In this document: piece after piece, positions 1 to 11,050 of the stretch | Layout of the letters: the number at the start of each line of letters is the position of its first letter | Numbering within the stretch: the stretch's first letter is position 1 | Assembly (NCBI GenBank): GCA_034008185.1 | Contig: CM067085.1 | Coordinates: forward strand, 75,566,275-75,630,274 | From: Gorsachius magnificus | Lineage: Eukaryota; Chordata; Aves; Pelecaniformes; Ardeidae | Reading direction: 5' to 3' | Length of the DNA: 64,000 nucleotides | Program-made: the position numbers and the translations under genes | The notes under the pieces: model-generated | Database searches by the model: none | What the model saw: the letters and a program-made list of their open reading frames with translations, nothing else | What the model was told of the DNA's origin: nothing

Positions 1-601
1 GGTCTTTTTGGTTCTCAACGCTATCTGTTCTTCCTCTGCTTCTGCTTTACTTCGTTTATTTGACTTTCCTTCTTACTTCGGCTCCTACTCCTATGCTTTC
101 TTTCCCGGCTTCGACTTCTACTATGCTTTCTCTCCTTTTTGGAATCCCTTTTGTCATCCCGGTGTTTCTTGTCATCCTTGTCATCCTTGTGTCTTCTCTC
201 TTCTATATCACCCTTACTTTTCCTTTCTTTTGATCTTTCTCTAGATCGATCTTTTTCCCCCTCTTTCCTTATCATAATCTCTCTCTTTTTTCCGGCTCCG
301 TTCATTTTCTTTCTCTCGCTCCCTATCTCTGTCTCTTCTATCTCCTTTCCTGTCACGACTTCGACTACGGCTTCTGTATCTGTCCCTGCTTCTGCTTCGC
401 CTCCGTTCTAGTGTGCGATCAGAACTTCGAGACCTCCGCCTTTCTTTTTCTCTCTCCTTAGCTTCACGTTCTAATCTCTGCCGTTCTCGTTCCCTTTCTA
501 GTTCTCTGTCAAAACTAGATGATCCATGGCCTTCCCGATGATGACTTCTGCTTCTGGATCTTCTGGGAGACCTCCTGGGACTGATGGATCGTCTTGGAGA
601 C
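1..601 (-). CDS. PRPF38B: PRPF38B last exon, RS/RE domain (partial, frame-broken)
   Basis: The acceptor is TTTTAAAAG|, and the first codons read SPRRSISPRRSPRRSRSRSH. The frame opened by the acceptor stops at about 241. Clear homology (EKDRSRERSKERKSKGDIEE to KHRSRSRS) continues in a second frame from about 262 to 75. Near 62-40 the recognisable pieces SNKRSK and SRSRGRTDSVE lie in two further frames. The exon leaves the window at position 1, so the natural stop and 3' UTR are not visible. Confidence 0.9.
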
Positions 602-3600
602 CTTTTAAAATAAAAGATATTCAATATGAAGCACAACCTTTTTAAGTTACTTTCCAATTTATACTTTACGGACACAGTCTATATTTAATCTTAAATACCA
701 AATGTCATCCAGTTATTTTGATCCACTGGCATCCATAAACTGTTTTGCCTGTTGCCTTAAAACTTCTCTCGGTGAAACGCAAACATATTGAACTTTTAAC
801 ATTTATTTTCAAAATAACGTGTATATGACCTTGAACGTCTACGTTCTGCATGCCGGTCTATTTCTTCCATTCCCTCCTTGCCATCTTTCTTGATTTTTCT
901 AGGTCTGCTTTTAATTTGCTGGTCAATGGTTTTCTGGACTGGCACAGGTATTCTTGGAAACAATGTGGAAAACCATTCAAGCTTAGTGAGGAAGGAACGA
1001 AGCATCTCCCCGATGGTCATAACACAACCCCCACCTGCCTTCACATCCAGGTCCTACAAAATACAAGCAAAAAATATCCTGATGGTCAAAAATATTCTTT
1101 ACGATTTAAAAAAAAAAAAAAATGCTGCTACATTACTGCCCTCTTGAAGTCTCATGATTATGAAAGTTTACTTGTCTCATATTCTAATACATTTCCAAAC
1201 TCTGCACCCTTTGGATTTGGCAGTATGTTACAGACAGGGAATGGGACTTAATATATATGCATGCAGGCACATACTAATCCTGCAACCATCTGGATGGTAA
1301 GGGACTGTCGATGAAGAGATTAACACGAAATCCCCTTACGCAGCCTGGCTATGTGGTATGATCTCGTACTTTTTTTAAATGCCACAAAGTTGAGAAGTCC
1401 TCTCAAACTACATTTAATACTCCATTTTGTGGATGTACAACTGCGTACCATCATACCCAACCCTGTGGCCTAAATCATTTAAGAACTACATCATTGCCTA
1501 TCTAAAAATGAGCATAGAAAAACCTCTAGTACAAAATGGCATCCTAACAGAATTGGAAGCAATAGCAAACCAACTGCCATGAAGCAGTGAGGTTTCTAAT
1601 TTAGAAATATGTAAAAAAATAAATAAATGAACAAATAATTGGAAACGCATAATCCATGATGACCATTGTCTCTGAAAAGGGTCATTACCGCATGAAGGCC
1701 TTCTTGCTATGCCCTCTCACAGCTCAGGACATGTTAGTCAGCTATTGTCAGTCCCAAACCTATAGTGCAAGCACACAAGGAAAGTGAGATTTGTTACCTA
1801 AACAGGAAGAGAAAATCTAAATGTAAAACTGCTTGCACTCACACACATTTAAGTGTTCAGATATACAGTTTTTCCAAATATAATCGCTGCAGAGATCTAA
1901 AGAAGGAAAAAAAGGAGTTAAACGTAGCACCTGGAGAGTACGTACAGTTAAACAAAATAAACATAAGCAGCATTTTGAAAGTAACTCTGTATCCTGGGAA
2001 GTTTTTCACAGCAGCAGGACAAAAGATGAACTGCTTCCACAAATTTAAGAACTGGAGGAAAAAAAAAATCCTGTAGGTTTAAATAATTCCATATATATAT
2101 AAGTTTGCTTCATCCTATTGAGCTTGACCAGGACTGGCAAGACACTTAAGACAAGCAGCCCCAAGCACTTTTTCCTATGTAACATGAAGGTACTAAAAGC
2201 AGCTGGGAAAGAAACACTAACTCCAAAAATATACTGGGAGATTTTAAACAACAATAAACAAACATATGCTGGTACCCAATATCTGCAAGAACCGAAATGT
2301 ATAAACTAAAAAAGGTGCTCTGAATAATGAAGCAGTTAAGACCTGCGCAATCGCACTTGTGATCACTTTGTTGTCCTGGGAATCAAGTTGTTTGTTTGTG
2401 GGACCCTGAAAATTAAGCCACCCCAATCCTCCTCCTAAGTTACAATGCAACGCTGCAGAGGAGAGTTCATATTATCTAGTACTACCTGGGGGAGAAGGAG
2501 GATATCACAGCGATGCAATCAAGATTTAAATTTGATTTTTGTTTCAAACATACAGTAACACAGGTTTACCTGAAATAACAGCTGTTTCCTTTGCACAGTG
2601 TTTTTGATACTTAGCGTGAAAGAAGCTGTTTAAAATAAATACACTGCATTGCAGTCAGACACAGGTATAATTTACACTATTTTTAACACAAGTATTTGGA
2701 CATCATTTGCAACCACAACATTTGAAATTTCTGGAAGTAGATGCCTACTGTCACACTGAAGAGGGCAAGTGATCCTTCCTGTTCCATTCTCAAATCTAGG
2801 ATGTAATTTAAAACCTGCTCAATAAATACAAATTGCAACAGCATGTAGCAGACCGCATATTCAACTCCACAGACCGAGAAGCTTCGCCCACCAGCTCCCT
2901 CTGTTTCTCCAGACGGCAAGCCAGGACTACGGTACCAAAGGTATTCTCCTCCCTGACTGCACAGTAGCGCAGCCTCTTTACTGAACTTCTTTAGTTAGCA
3001 ATTCCTGTTTCTTTTTTTGCCCCCTTAGCAAAGACATCAAGGTTACTAGAAACAATGCCACCTTATGCAGTAATTAGGCTGGTTTTTTCTCCGCTGAAGA
3101 AATCCTGGGTTTAGTTATTCCAGGACATGAATAATAACCACAGAGATTTTTGGTAATAGTTTTGAAGGTGAATGTTCATTTCTCCTATACGTTCCCCACT
3201 CTTCTGTGCAAGCACCAATTCCCCCTGTCCCAATAATAAACACAAAATACAAATTTAGCACTCTCAGAACTGACTGTATCTATACCTTGCTTAAAAATAA
3301 TTATTTTTCTAAAAACCACACAGAAGCTGCACTCACACAGCCTGCTGTCTGCATTCCGATTCAATAAACCTGTTTCACATGGCTTTGTAATCTTTGACAC
3401 ACTAACATCCTAACCAATGGAAAACACTGTTAAATCTTTGAAATCTTTGAAAAATGACCCAGGTCCCAGCTCAGATCTGCTTCCTGCACTAATTAATTAA
3501 ATTAAAGTGTGTAACATGGCAACATTCAAACTACAGAAAACTTTATCAAATAGTGTTTAGGCCTGAAGTAGTAACATGAAAAGAAACAAAAGAAAACAAA

Positions 3601-6600
3601 TTATTACCCTCGCCGACATACCTCTCATCATCAAGAAAGGATTCAAACCAGTCCCATAGATCTGTAGGTGGTTGTGTGTACCTTTAAGTACAAAAATAAT
3701 ATAAAATTTTAATACACCTTTCAGTATATCACATTAGTCCTTAGTTGATTATATAGATACTTACCTAATATACATAAATCCAAGAGCCCTAATATATGGA
3801 GAGTCTGTATGAGTTATAAGGCCCATCACTTGCTTACGAGTGAGTTTCAGCGTAAATAACTTGTAGAGCAGACAAAAGGCAGTGGACACAATTCCTCCCG
3901 TTCCAACACCACGCACCTTTCAAAAGAAAAGAAAGTTAGGTGACCACATAGGAAGTCACAAAGATGTTACCCCAAATCTACAAACAAAGCTACGTGGAAA
4001 AAGTAACACTGCTTGCATCCACAGCTCTGGAAACAAGGGGAATATATCCAGTCTTTGTAATAAATACTTTTACATCTAGGGACTGAGCCAACATACAGGC
4101 AAGTTTTAGCCACGCTCGGGAAATTTATTTACCAGACAGAAAAATGTAAGAAGGCACGTACTTCTACTTACCCCTCCACACATCCCTGTCTGGCCTGCTG
4201 TTTTTCTGCTCCCCTTTTCCCATGGCTCAATGTGCGTAACCTGAAAGGGTGGGGTAGGGGGGAGGAAAGAAAGAGAGAAAGAAAGAGACAATTACAACCT
4301 CTGTAATGTTTAGCTGCCTATACAAATTCAAACAATGGATATCCTAAATCAATCTTAAGTAGCTTGTCTTCTCCTACCAAATTCAAGATCAAGTCTGCTT
4401 TGTCATTAAACCAAAGCATTTGGCTTTTTAAAATACCATATTAAGAAATTATAGCCAAAATAATGGATTAAATTTTAAAAAAAAAAAAAAAGAACAAAAC
4501 CCAACAAAACACCAAAGCGAGCATCCGTGCTTGTTCTATACTCCATGCACTTTCAAATACTTTATGACTAAACCCCATCACTACTATTTTCTATGGTGAC
4601 TAAACAATTACCTTTATTTAAACTGTCTCTGAACAAGTCTAGTGATACCTGGTGATGACAGCTATGGAAGTAAAGTCTCATATTCATAAATCTCATTTAT
4701 GCAGTGAGCTTATATCTAGAGACTTCTTTTGAGTATCACCTACAATTAGGACAAAAGAAATGTCTATGAAGTGTAGTATTTTAACCTAAGGCAGTGGTTT
4801 TTCTTGTAGACTGCAGTGATGTTCTTAGGTAAAATGGTTCCCAAGTACTAATGAGTAAAGCTTGCCTAATTCAGATCTTTTGAGATGCAGTTAGAGATGA
4901 GTGCATGAACATAGTTAACCAACACCATTCCTTCAATTTGACAGTAAGAGCCATAAACAAGTTAAGAACCATAAAACTGTCTAAGCTACCTTTGAAATTG
5001 TGAAATTCAGAGAAGTAACATCTGGCTCAATAAACGAGTATATTTCCTAAACACATCAACTTAAGAAAATAAGTAAGAGCAAGACAAAAGAGATACAATG
5101 GTGTTACACTGGCTTGGGGATAAGAGTTTGTGGCCAAGTTACACTGTAGTTCAAAAATTAAAATTCTTTAACAATACACAAAACAAAACTAATTATGTAC
5201 ACAATCCCATGAAATCAGAGATATACTAATGGCTGAAGTTGCTGAACTGTTGTGTTGTTTTTTTTTTTTACAGTTGCTGTCTTATCCAAATAGGAAATGA
5301 GAGATGCCAATACCATAGACTTCAGAATACACTAGGACTTCCTGTAATATTAGCATCGTACGAGAAGTTCACAAATACTATGTAAAAAGTACTGCACATC
5401 CTTCTAATTATTTACGGTTTTGCTTCTCACAGGAAATGAAAAGTATTTTTTAGTCAAAGGATAGAGTACGACATTATTGCAATTCATTTTTTTTTTAAAT
5501 TACAGTTGCATTTACTGGCCACAATCAATACAAACATGCTGGTTTTGACAGATATCAATAAAAAAATCCAAAGCCCTGAAAACAATATGCATTTCAGAAA
5601 GAACATTTAAAGTTTTGATCCTACAAAGACTGCTGCATACTCCTAACTTGTTGGAAGTACACAGATGAAGTGAAGTTGAGGACATGCACATGGTGCTACG
5701 ATCAGGGATAAAGAAAGAGCAAGTCATCCACTTTGCAGATACAAAACTGGAACAGGAGACCAGAACCACAACTGGATTAACTCAAGTATCCAGATAGAAT
5801 CCATATCTCCAAAGAAGGTCCCTATCACTAGCTGCCTGTGTGACTTAAGATCATCTTTCTGAGAAGCCAGCACCCAGCATTCTTAAATTTTTGAAACGAG
5901 CCACTTATTCTGGTTCCCAAACAAAGACAAATACACTCAAAAATACACCTACTACAGTGGATATCACGCTCATTCAAATAAATAAAAAAAAAGCAGCAAT
6001 TTTTCAGGAATCTTAAAACATGAACAGAATTCAGATCTTCTGAATATCAATGAAGTACCTTAACCATTGCTTTATCTTCTCCCTCACATCTATTACTGAG
6101 TTTTCTCTTAATTTAGCATGCAATTCTGTGTCGGAATAACTGCCAAGTTCAGTAAACAAACTTTATTTACATTGGATTAATAAGCGATATTTAATGGTAT
6201 GTCACAATTATTCCCCAATTTAAGATTAAGCCACTTATGGAATGAAACAGAAGCAAATGAACTATTTGACCTACTGCAGTTGAGCTCTACCAATACTAAG
6301 AAGACAAATCACATCAAATATTTTTTACTACATCAGAAACGGTTCATCTAAAATACAGTAAGCACTCAAATTTTCTGAAACTAAGTTTATAAAATAAATT
6401 CTTCTTCTCTTGCCATCACTTGCAAAAATGAACTTCACTGCTTTCCATTCTGATAGTCAGAATGAATTACTCCTATCTCTACCACTATGCAGCAAGTGGC
6501 AAACGAACTGAAGAGAAGCTTTGTCGACAGTCTCTGTTACTTCAAGTATTAGGAGAATCGAACAGCCCGCTCCAAATGACAGGCTGCAAGCAGAGAAGCG

Positions 6601-7919
6601 CTATCACTAAGAGGAAAAACAGTTGCATTGTCTTCATAAGCAAGTGCAAACAATGACAAAAGTCTCAAAATACTTCCGTGGAGTTATTCTTCACAATCAT
6701 AGTGCCCCAAGTAACTTGACTTTCCCTGTTTAAACGAGACAAAAAGGCTACTTTTTTTTTTTATTTCAAAGTATATTGAAGACCACTGACACAGTAACAT
6801 TATCAAGCAGAACCGATTCACCTGGGAAAAAGATCTCCATAACCACCGAAGTACAGGTGACCGACGACACCATGAATTATCTAAGTTTTGCTCTCATTAT
6901 CAGAACAAAGAACGTGGCTGTGTTGATGAGCATTAATTATGCATACCTCTACCTGGGAGACTGGCTTGATGGAAGCCTCGCTGCAAAACTGATTCAATCC
7001 TGCTAACAAAACAAGAACTGAGACATGGGTGCACTGATACCGTTCAGTCATCTCCCCAGCACATCCTACCTAACGCCAAGAGAAGCACTACAACAAACAA
7101 GTTTTTGATTGGGCATGTGGGGATCCTAACCTCCAACTGAGGAAGAAGGCCACATGCAAACTCCTGTTGAAACCACCTACAGTCACCACCACGCTTTTTG
7201 GGCAGTTCTACGGCGTGTTGGCAACTCCTAAGCTGCGGGGAGTGCTTGTCTCTAGAAGGGGCATGCAGATCCCGTCCCCTCCCCACTCTCCCCCACTGAA
7301 AGCGCGGTCCTTAGACGGCCATTTCATCCCCGCTGTCCTGGCTCACGCTGCCCACTTCAAAACTAACTTGCTACTCCGTAATTCCAAATCCGACGCGAAA
7401 CGCGCTTCTTTTGTAAGAGAGAGAAAGCAGCACCTTAGAATCCCCCAATTAAGCAATAAAAAGAAAACTGTTCCCATCCCTCACCGCAAGATAAGGGGCA
7501 GGAAAGAGAGAGAATCCGCAGGCCGCAATCAGAGCCTTCCCCCTTCGAAAACCCCAGCCGCAGGGAGGCTGGGGGCAGGCGCCAGCACAGCCCCGAGGGG
7601 TCCGAGGCGCCCGGGGCGCGGCCCGCAGGCTCACCTTGAAATAGATCTCGTCCACCACCTCATGGTAAGTCTTGAGCTCATAGAGCTGCACCTTGAAGTA
7701 GGGCGACGAGAGGATGTTGGTGAGGATCATGGGGTTCAGGTTCATGGTCTTCTCGTTCCCCCACAGCGGCAGCACGTTGCCCTGCTTGCCTGAGGCCGCC
7801 GGCTTGGGGGCTCCGCTCTGCAGCTGCTGCTGGGCCGGCGGGACGGCGCCAGGCTGGTGCTGGGCCGCCTGCTGCCCCTGGCAGTTCCCGGCGCCCACAG
7901 CGGGGCTGTTGTTGGCCAT
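1..7919 (-). CDS. PRPF38B: PRPF38B, pre-mRNA-splicing factor 38B (spliced; 3' end outside window; frame breaks)
   Basis: Nuclear spliceosomal protein of the PRP38 family; the family acts in activation of the precatalytic spliceosome. Coding exons on the minus strand: 7919-7635, 4240-4172, 3916-3765, 3681-3622, 1053-830 and 601 to beyond position 1. Order of parts: Q/A-rich N-terminus (residues 1-45), PRP38 domain starting near GNVLPLWGNEKTMNLNPMIL and running through WDWFESFLDDE and GGGCVMTIGEML, a basic linker (KSRPRKIKKDGKEG), then a long RS/RE-rich tail. The start was chosen because ATG 7919 lies in a perfect Kozak context (GCCGCCATGG) and matches the known MANNSPA start. Odd points: exon 4 is one base short for its frame, and the RS exon changes frame at least three times, as separate findings explain. 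Protein similarity resumes in another frame after each break, so I read these as small indels in a real gene, not a pseudogene. Identification is by recall of the human protein. Confidence 0.95.
602..829 (-). other. PRPF38B: Short last intron of PRPF38B
   Basis: A 228-base intron with weak donor GTCATA and acceptor ATTTTAAAAG. If retained, the reading frame continues as SYTRYFENKC and stops near 796, giving a protein with the PRP38 domain but no RS tail. Confidence 0.85.
830..1053 (-). CDS. PRPF38B: PRPF38B coding exon 5
   Basis: Codes DLDVKAGGGCVMTIGEMLRS through EEIDRHAERRRS (224 bases), ending in a split Arg codon. The acceptor is TTTTGTAG|. The donor is AAG|GTCATA, which is weak: it lacks the purine at +3 and the G at +5. 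Confidence 0.93.
1054..3621 (-). other. PRPF38B: PRPF38B intron 4
   Basis: A 2.6 kb A/T-rich intron. I see poly-A and poly-T runs but no convincing exon, RNA gene or recent transposon. Confidence 0.8.
3622..3681 (-). CDS. PRPF38B: PRPF38B coding exon 4 (one base short)
   Basis: Codes YTQPPTDLWDWFESFLDDE after the split Arg codon. Only one strong donor is present, AG|GTATGT, giving a 60-base exon. Exon 5 needs an entry in phase 0, which requires 61 bases; a GAGGAG reading (Glu-Glu) where GAGAG is written would restore it. Confidence 0.88.
3765..3916 (-). CDS. PRPF38B: PRPF38B coding exon 3
   Basis: Codes VRGVGTGGIVSTAFCLLYKL through SPYIRALGFMYI plus a split Arg codon (AG|G). It is 152 bases long, with acceptor AAAG| and donor AG|GTAAGT. 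This is the core of the PRP38 domain. Confidence 0.95.
4172..4240 (-). CDS. PRPF38B: PRPF38B coding exon 2
   Basis: Codes 23 residues, VTHIEPWEKGSRKTAGQTGM then CGG, part of the PRP38 domain. The acceptor follows an unusually long pyrimidine tract (about 4290-4245, purine-rich as written on the plus strand). The donor is GGG|GTAAGT. Confidence 0.95.
4241..7634 (-). other. PRPF38B: PRPF38B intron 1
   Basis: A 3.4 kb intron, A/T-rich except near the CpG island. It contains scattered poly-A/poly-T runs. I see no supported gene in it. Confidence 0.8.
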
Positions 7920-8790
7920 GGCGGCTCGGGGCCCGGAGCGGGGCGGCGGCACGCGGCCTGCGGGGCGGACGAGCGGCCGCGCCACACCAGAGCGCGGGCT
8001 ACCGGGCCGGGCTCCCCGCCAATGCTGACAAGATGGCGGACTCCGCGGAAGTGCGGCTTCGCCTTCCGGGGCCGAGCCGACCAATCCCCGCGGGGGAGCG
8101 CGGCGGCGCACGGCGGGGGCGGGAGGGAAGGGAAGGGGAAGCGGCTGGAGCGCCCCCTCCCCGCGGGCTCAACCCCTCCCGCGGCACAGCCGCATGGCTT
8201 CCTCTTCCTCTCAGGGGGCTGCCGCCGCGTCCGCGACCCTGCTTCTGAGCTGCCGAGGGCCGCGTGGTCCCTCCCCCGAGGCTCGCCTCAGCCGCGGGGC
8301 CGCTCCCAGCCGGGCGGCGCCTGAGGGGCGGCCCGCGGACCCTGCCGGCGGGGCGATCCCGGCCGGGGACGGCGAGGGGGCCCTGCCGCGTGCCGGGGGA
8401 CAAGCCGCTGTCACCGCGACACGAGATGCTAAGCCGCGACTTGGCGAACTTGCAGATCGGCCCCGTCGGTCACCCTTGTCGTTGGCAGCGAGGCCGGGGC
8501 ATAGCCGGCGCAGGGGAGGGGGCGCGGGCCGCCCGCCCCCGCCGCCACGTTAACAGAGGGGCCGGGAGGGAGCAGGGCGTTCGGTGCGGGGGGCCGGGGG
8601 GGGGGGGGGGAAGCGCCAACCGACGGCTGCGCGGCCGCGGCACCTCAGCGCTGCTGGCGCGCGGCTAATGCGGGTTAGGGGGGCCCCGCTCCGGCGGGAC
8701 CTGGCGGTGGCCGGGCAGCTCTGGGGATCGGGTCGCACGCCAAGGAGACGGTCACTACTCCCCGCTGCTAAATTCAAGCGGAACACCTTT
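7560..8790 (-). promoter_or_regulatory. PRPF38B: CpG-island promoter of PRPF38B
   Basis: A dense CpG region covers coding exon 1 and its upstream side. Just upstream of the start codon are a YY1-type motif (AAGATGGCGG, 8030-8039), an ETS-type GGAAGTG (8047-8053) and two CCAAT boxes (8019-8023 and 8081-8085). This set is typical of housekeeping splicing-factor promoters, so transcription probably starts near 8020-8050. A run of 15 G lies at 8596-8610. The promoter call rests on base composition and motif recognition only. Confidence 0.7.
7635..7919 (-). CDS. PRPF38B: PRPF38B coding exon 1
   Basis: Codes residues 1-95, from MANNSPAV to HEVVDEIYFK, in 285 bases (phase 0). The donor is AAG|GTGAGC. 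An in-frame upstream ATG at 8111 would add 64 residues of low-complexity Arg/Pro-rich sequence with no known counterpart, so I did not use it. Confidence 0.95.
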
Positions 8791-11050
8791 CTGAAGTCAG
8801 TAACACTGCCTACAGGCTTGGAACAATCAGAATTAGGTTAATGAATTTGAAAACGGCTGGATTTGAGAAAGTAACTATGTTTAAATGCTAACAGGAAACG
8901 GAAAAGAGAAAATCCTCCAGTTTTGCCTGAAATATATCTGATAGATGACTTGAACTTGAATTTTCAGGTTATGTTTCACTCGTTACTCAAAGGTTTCCGA
9001 CAGGTTTTTAATTACATGCTTTTTTGCAAGAGCAAAAAACCCTAGTTACGTACTTTGGTGTCCAGCTTTAACCTGAAGTACAAAAGGGAGACTGGATGCC
9101 TGATGCAGAATTGCAGGAGGCTAAACATGAGACGACTGTGCAAAACCCTAACTGGAAGTCCACCAGAACGACTGCAGACCGGGCGTAGTGGGACAATACA
9201 TTCAGTTGTACACACAAGAGAAGGGCTCCACGCCGCTCGGCGCGTCAGGAAACGGCCGCAGGGAGAAGTTGGTATTGAAGCATCCATAGAAACAGCATCT
9301 CTACACGTGTGCTGTTTAATTTAGATTTTGAATTTAAAAACAAGGATATAAATACTGCTGGAAGTAACAGTAGAATATCGTTACTCTTCATTACATATTG
9401 AAAACCTGAGAAACAGCAATTCATCTTTGTTACTCTGGCCCATTAACGTACCTTACAGCTCATACTACAGCAGAAAACTGTTCTTATCAGGGCCGTGACA
9501 GTTAACAATTTCTCTAAGCTGCCTGTTCCGCTATCTAGGCTCTTCACTCCCCTTTTCTAGGAATAACTTCTCCAGCCTCCTTTTTAGCCTCCTCTTCCCA
9601 TCTCGGCTGATTTCCAAAGATGTTCACAAAACCGTCATTACTCATCACAGGACTCTACCGTATTGATGCACTACATAAATGTCCATTTAACAATCTCACA
9701 TGAAATTAAAGAACTAGTCGCAAAATGAATTCTAGGAGAGTGTCCTTACAGCAGTGAAGTCATCTTGTTCTGGAGACAGTTAGCTAGATGTTGTGGCTTT
9801 ACCCCAGCCAGCAACTAAGCACCACACAGCTGCTCGCTCACTGCCCCGGCCCCAGGGAGAATTGGAAGAGTAAAGAGTGAGAAAACTTGTGGGCTGAGAT
9901 AAGAACAGTTTAATAATTGAAATAAAGATAATAAAAATAATGATAAACTCTGATTGAAATAGCAACTCTCAGGCTGCCTTACTGCATACTCTGTTGTTAG
10001 CACTTCACTGTTATGATAGAAAAACAATTGTAAACAATTGTAACAATTGTACAGACAGCTCCCTATTTCCACTACTCATAAACCAAAGTGAATATAAAGA
10101 AAAGCTATTGTATTTCAAAATCTGAAAAACAACAAAGCTCAAACAGAACAGAATTAAACCATCCCAATAACTTGAAATTTCTGAAAAAATGTCTGGATTG
10201 CCAGTTTGCAAGCACACTTACATACATTTCCTAGCTATTGAGTAAATAACATAGCTAACCTGCTGTTAACTATGTATGCTGCGTCTAGGCCACATCCTGC
10301 AAAACTTAAACAGCCAAGGCTCAAGTTTAAGCTATCACAGGCAGGTATCAGCATATAAACTTCTAATATTTTCTGAAAACTAAAGCAAAAAGCATTGAAT
10401 TGTGGTCTAATTTAGTTAGCAAATCTTTTCAACCCTCACTGCCACCAAAATCCTTCTTTTAGGTCAGGCATACAGTGCGCACTACCCTTTTTATATAGCA
10501 GCCCCACCCTGTGATTAGCAAAATGTTTGACATAGTTGTGAACAGAAAAAGTAACAGGGAATTTGGAGTTTTGTTTTCCTTTCTACTTTCAATGTGCGTC
10601 CAAACAGCTACCTGGTCTTTGAGAGACAAATCTTGCTCCAATGTGAGGAATACGTAATGAAATCCTGCAAAAGACATCGGTTTTTTTTGGTTTTGGGTTT
10701 GGTTTTTTTTTTTTTGTAGTCTCTACCTCACTCCCATGGGCAGAGCTCTCGCTGCATGTCACACCCAGGGCAATAGCGTTGTTTCCCCAATGGAGACTAA
10801 CAAACACGTCTGCTGACACAGCTGTACTGAGCCATGCAGAACCAAAAGAAAATAGCACTAGGAGTAGCGGGACTTTTGGTTTTTAGCATAAAAATTAGGG
10901 ACACCCCCTCGCCAATCACCCTTTAATTATAGAGATGGAGGCTGGCACAGGCAGCGATAAATACAACAGGTGGACCTCTGGATGCTCATGTGATGCTAAT
11001 TTATCCTCTTGTATTAAAGAGGCTGAGAGGACATCCCCTACATTAAAAGA
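8790..11050. other. Head-to-head spacer between PRPF38B and HENMT1
   Basis: A/T-rich sequence between the two CpG islands. It holds one LTR-like fragment (9790-9965) and a triple ACAATTGT motif (10024-10050). I see no coding exon. Confidence 0.7.
9790..9965 (+). mobile_element. LTR-like repeat fragment, left copy
   Basis: The stretch runs from TGTGGCTTTACCCCAGCCAG through GCTCGCTCACTGCCCC and CTTGTGGGCTGAGATAAGAA to CAGTTTAATAATTG, followed by AATAATGATAA-rich sequence. It matches in order the first half of the repeat at 13080. From memory this is an endogenous-retrovirus LTR widespread in bird genomes. Only about 175 bases are present and they are diverged, so it is an old truncated copy with no viral gene. 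Strand is given as the plus reading; true LTR polarity was not determined. Confidence 0.5.

Noticed and set aside
1..601. PRPF38B as a processed or decayed pseudogene
   Set aside because: It has introns, a CpG-island promoter, conserved splice sites and conserved neighbours, so it is the functional locus despite the frame breaks.
7449..8111. N-terminal extension of PRPF38B starting at an upstream in-frame ATG (8111)
   Set aside because: The added 64 residues are CpG-island low complexity. The downstream ATG at 7919 has an optimal Kozak context and matches the known N-terminus.
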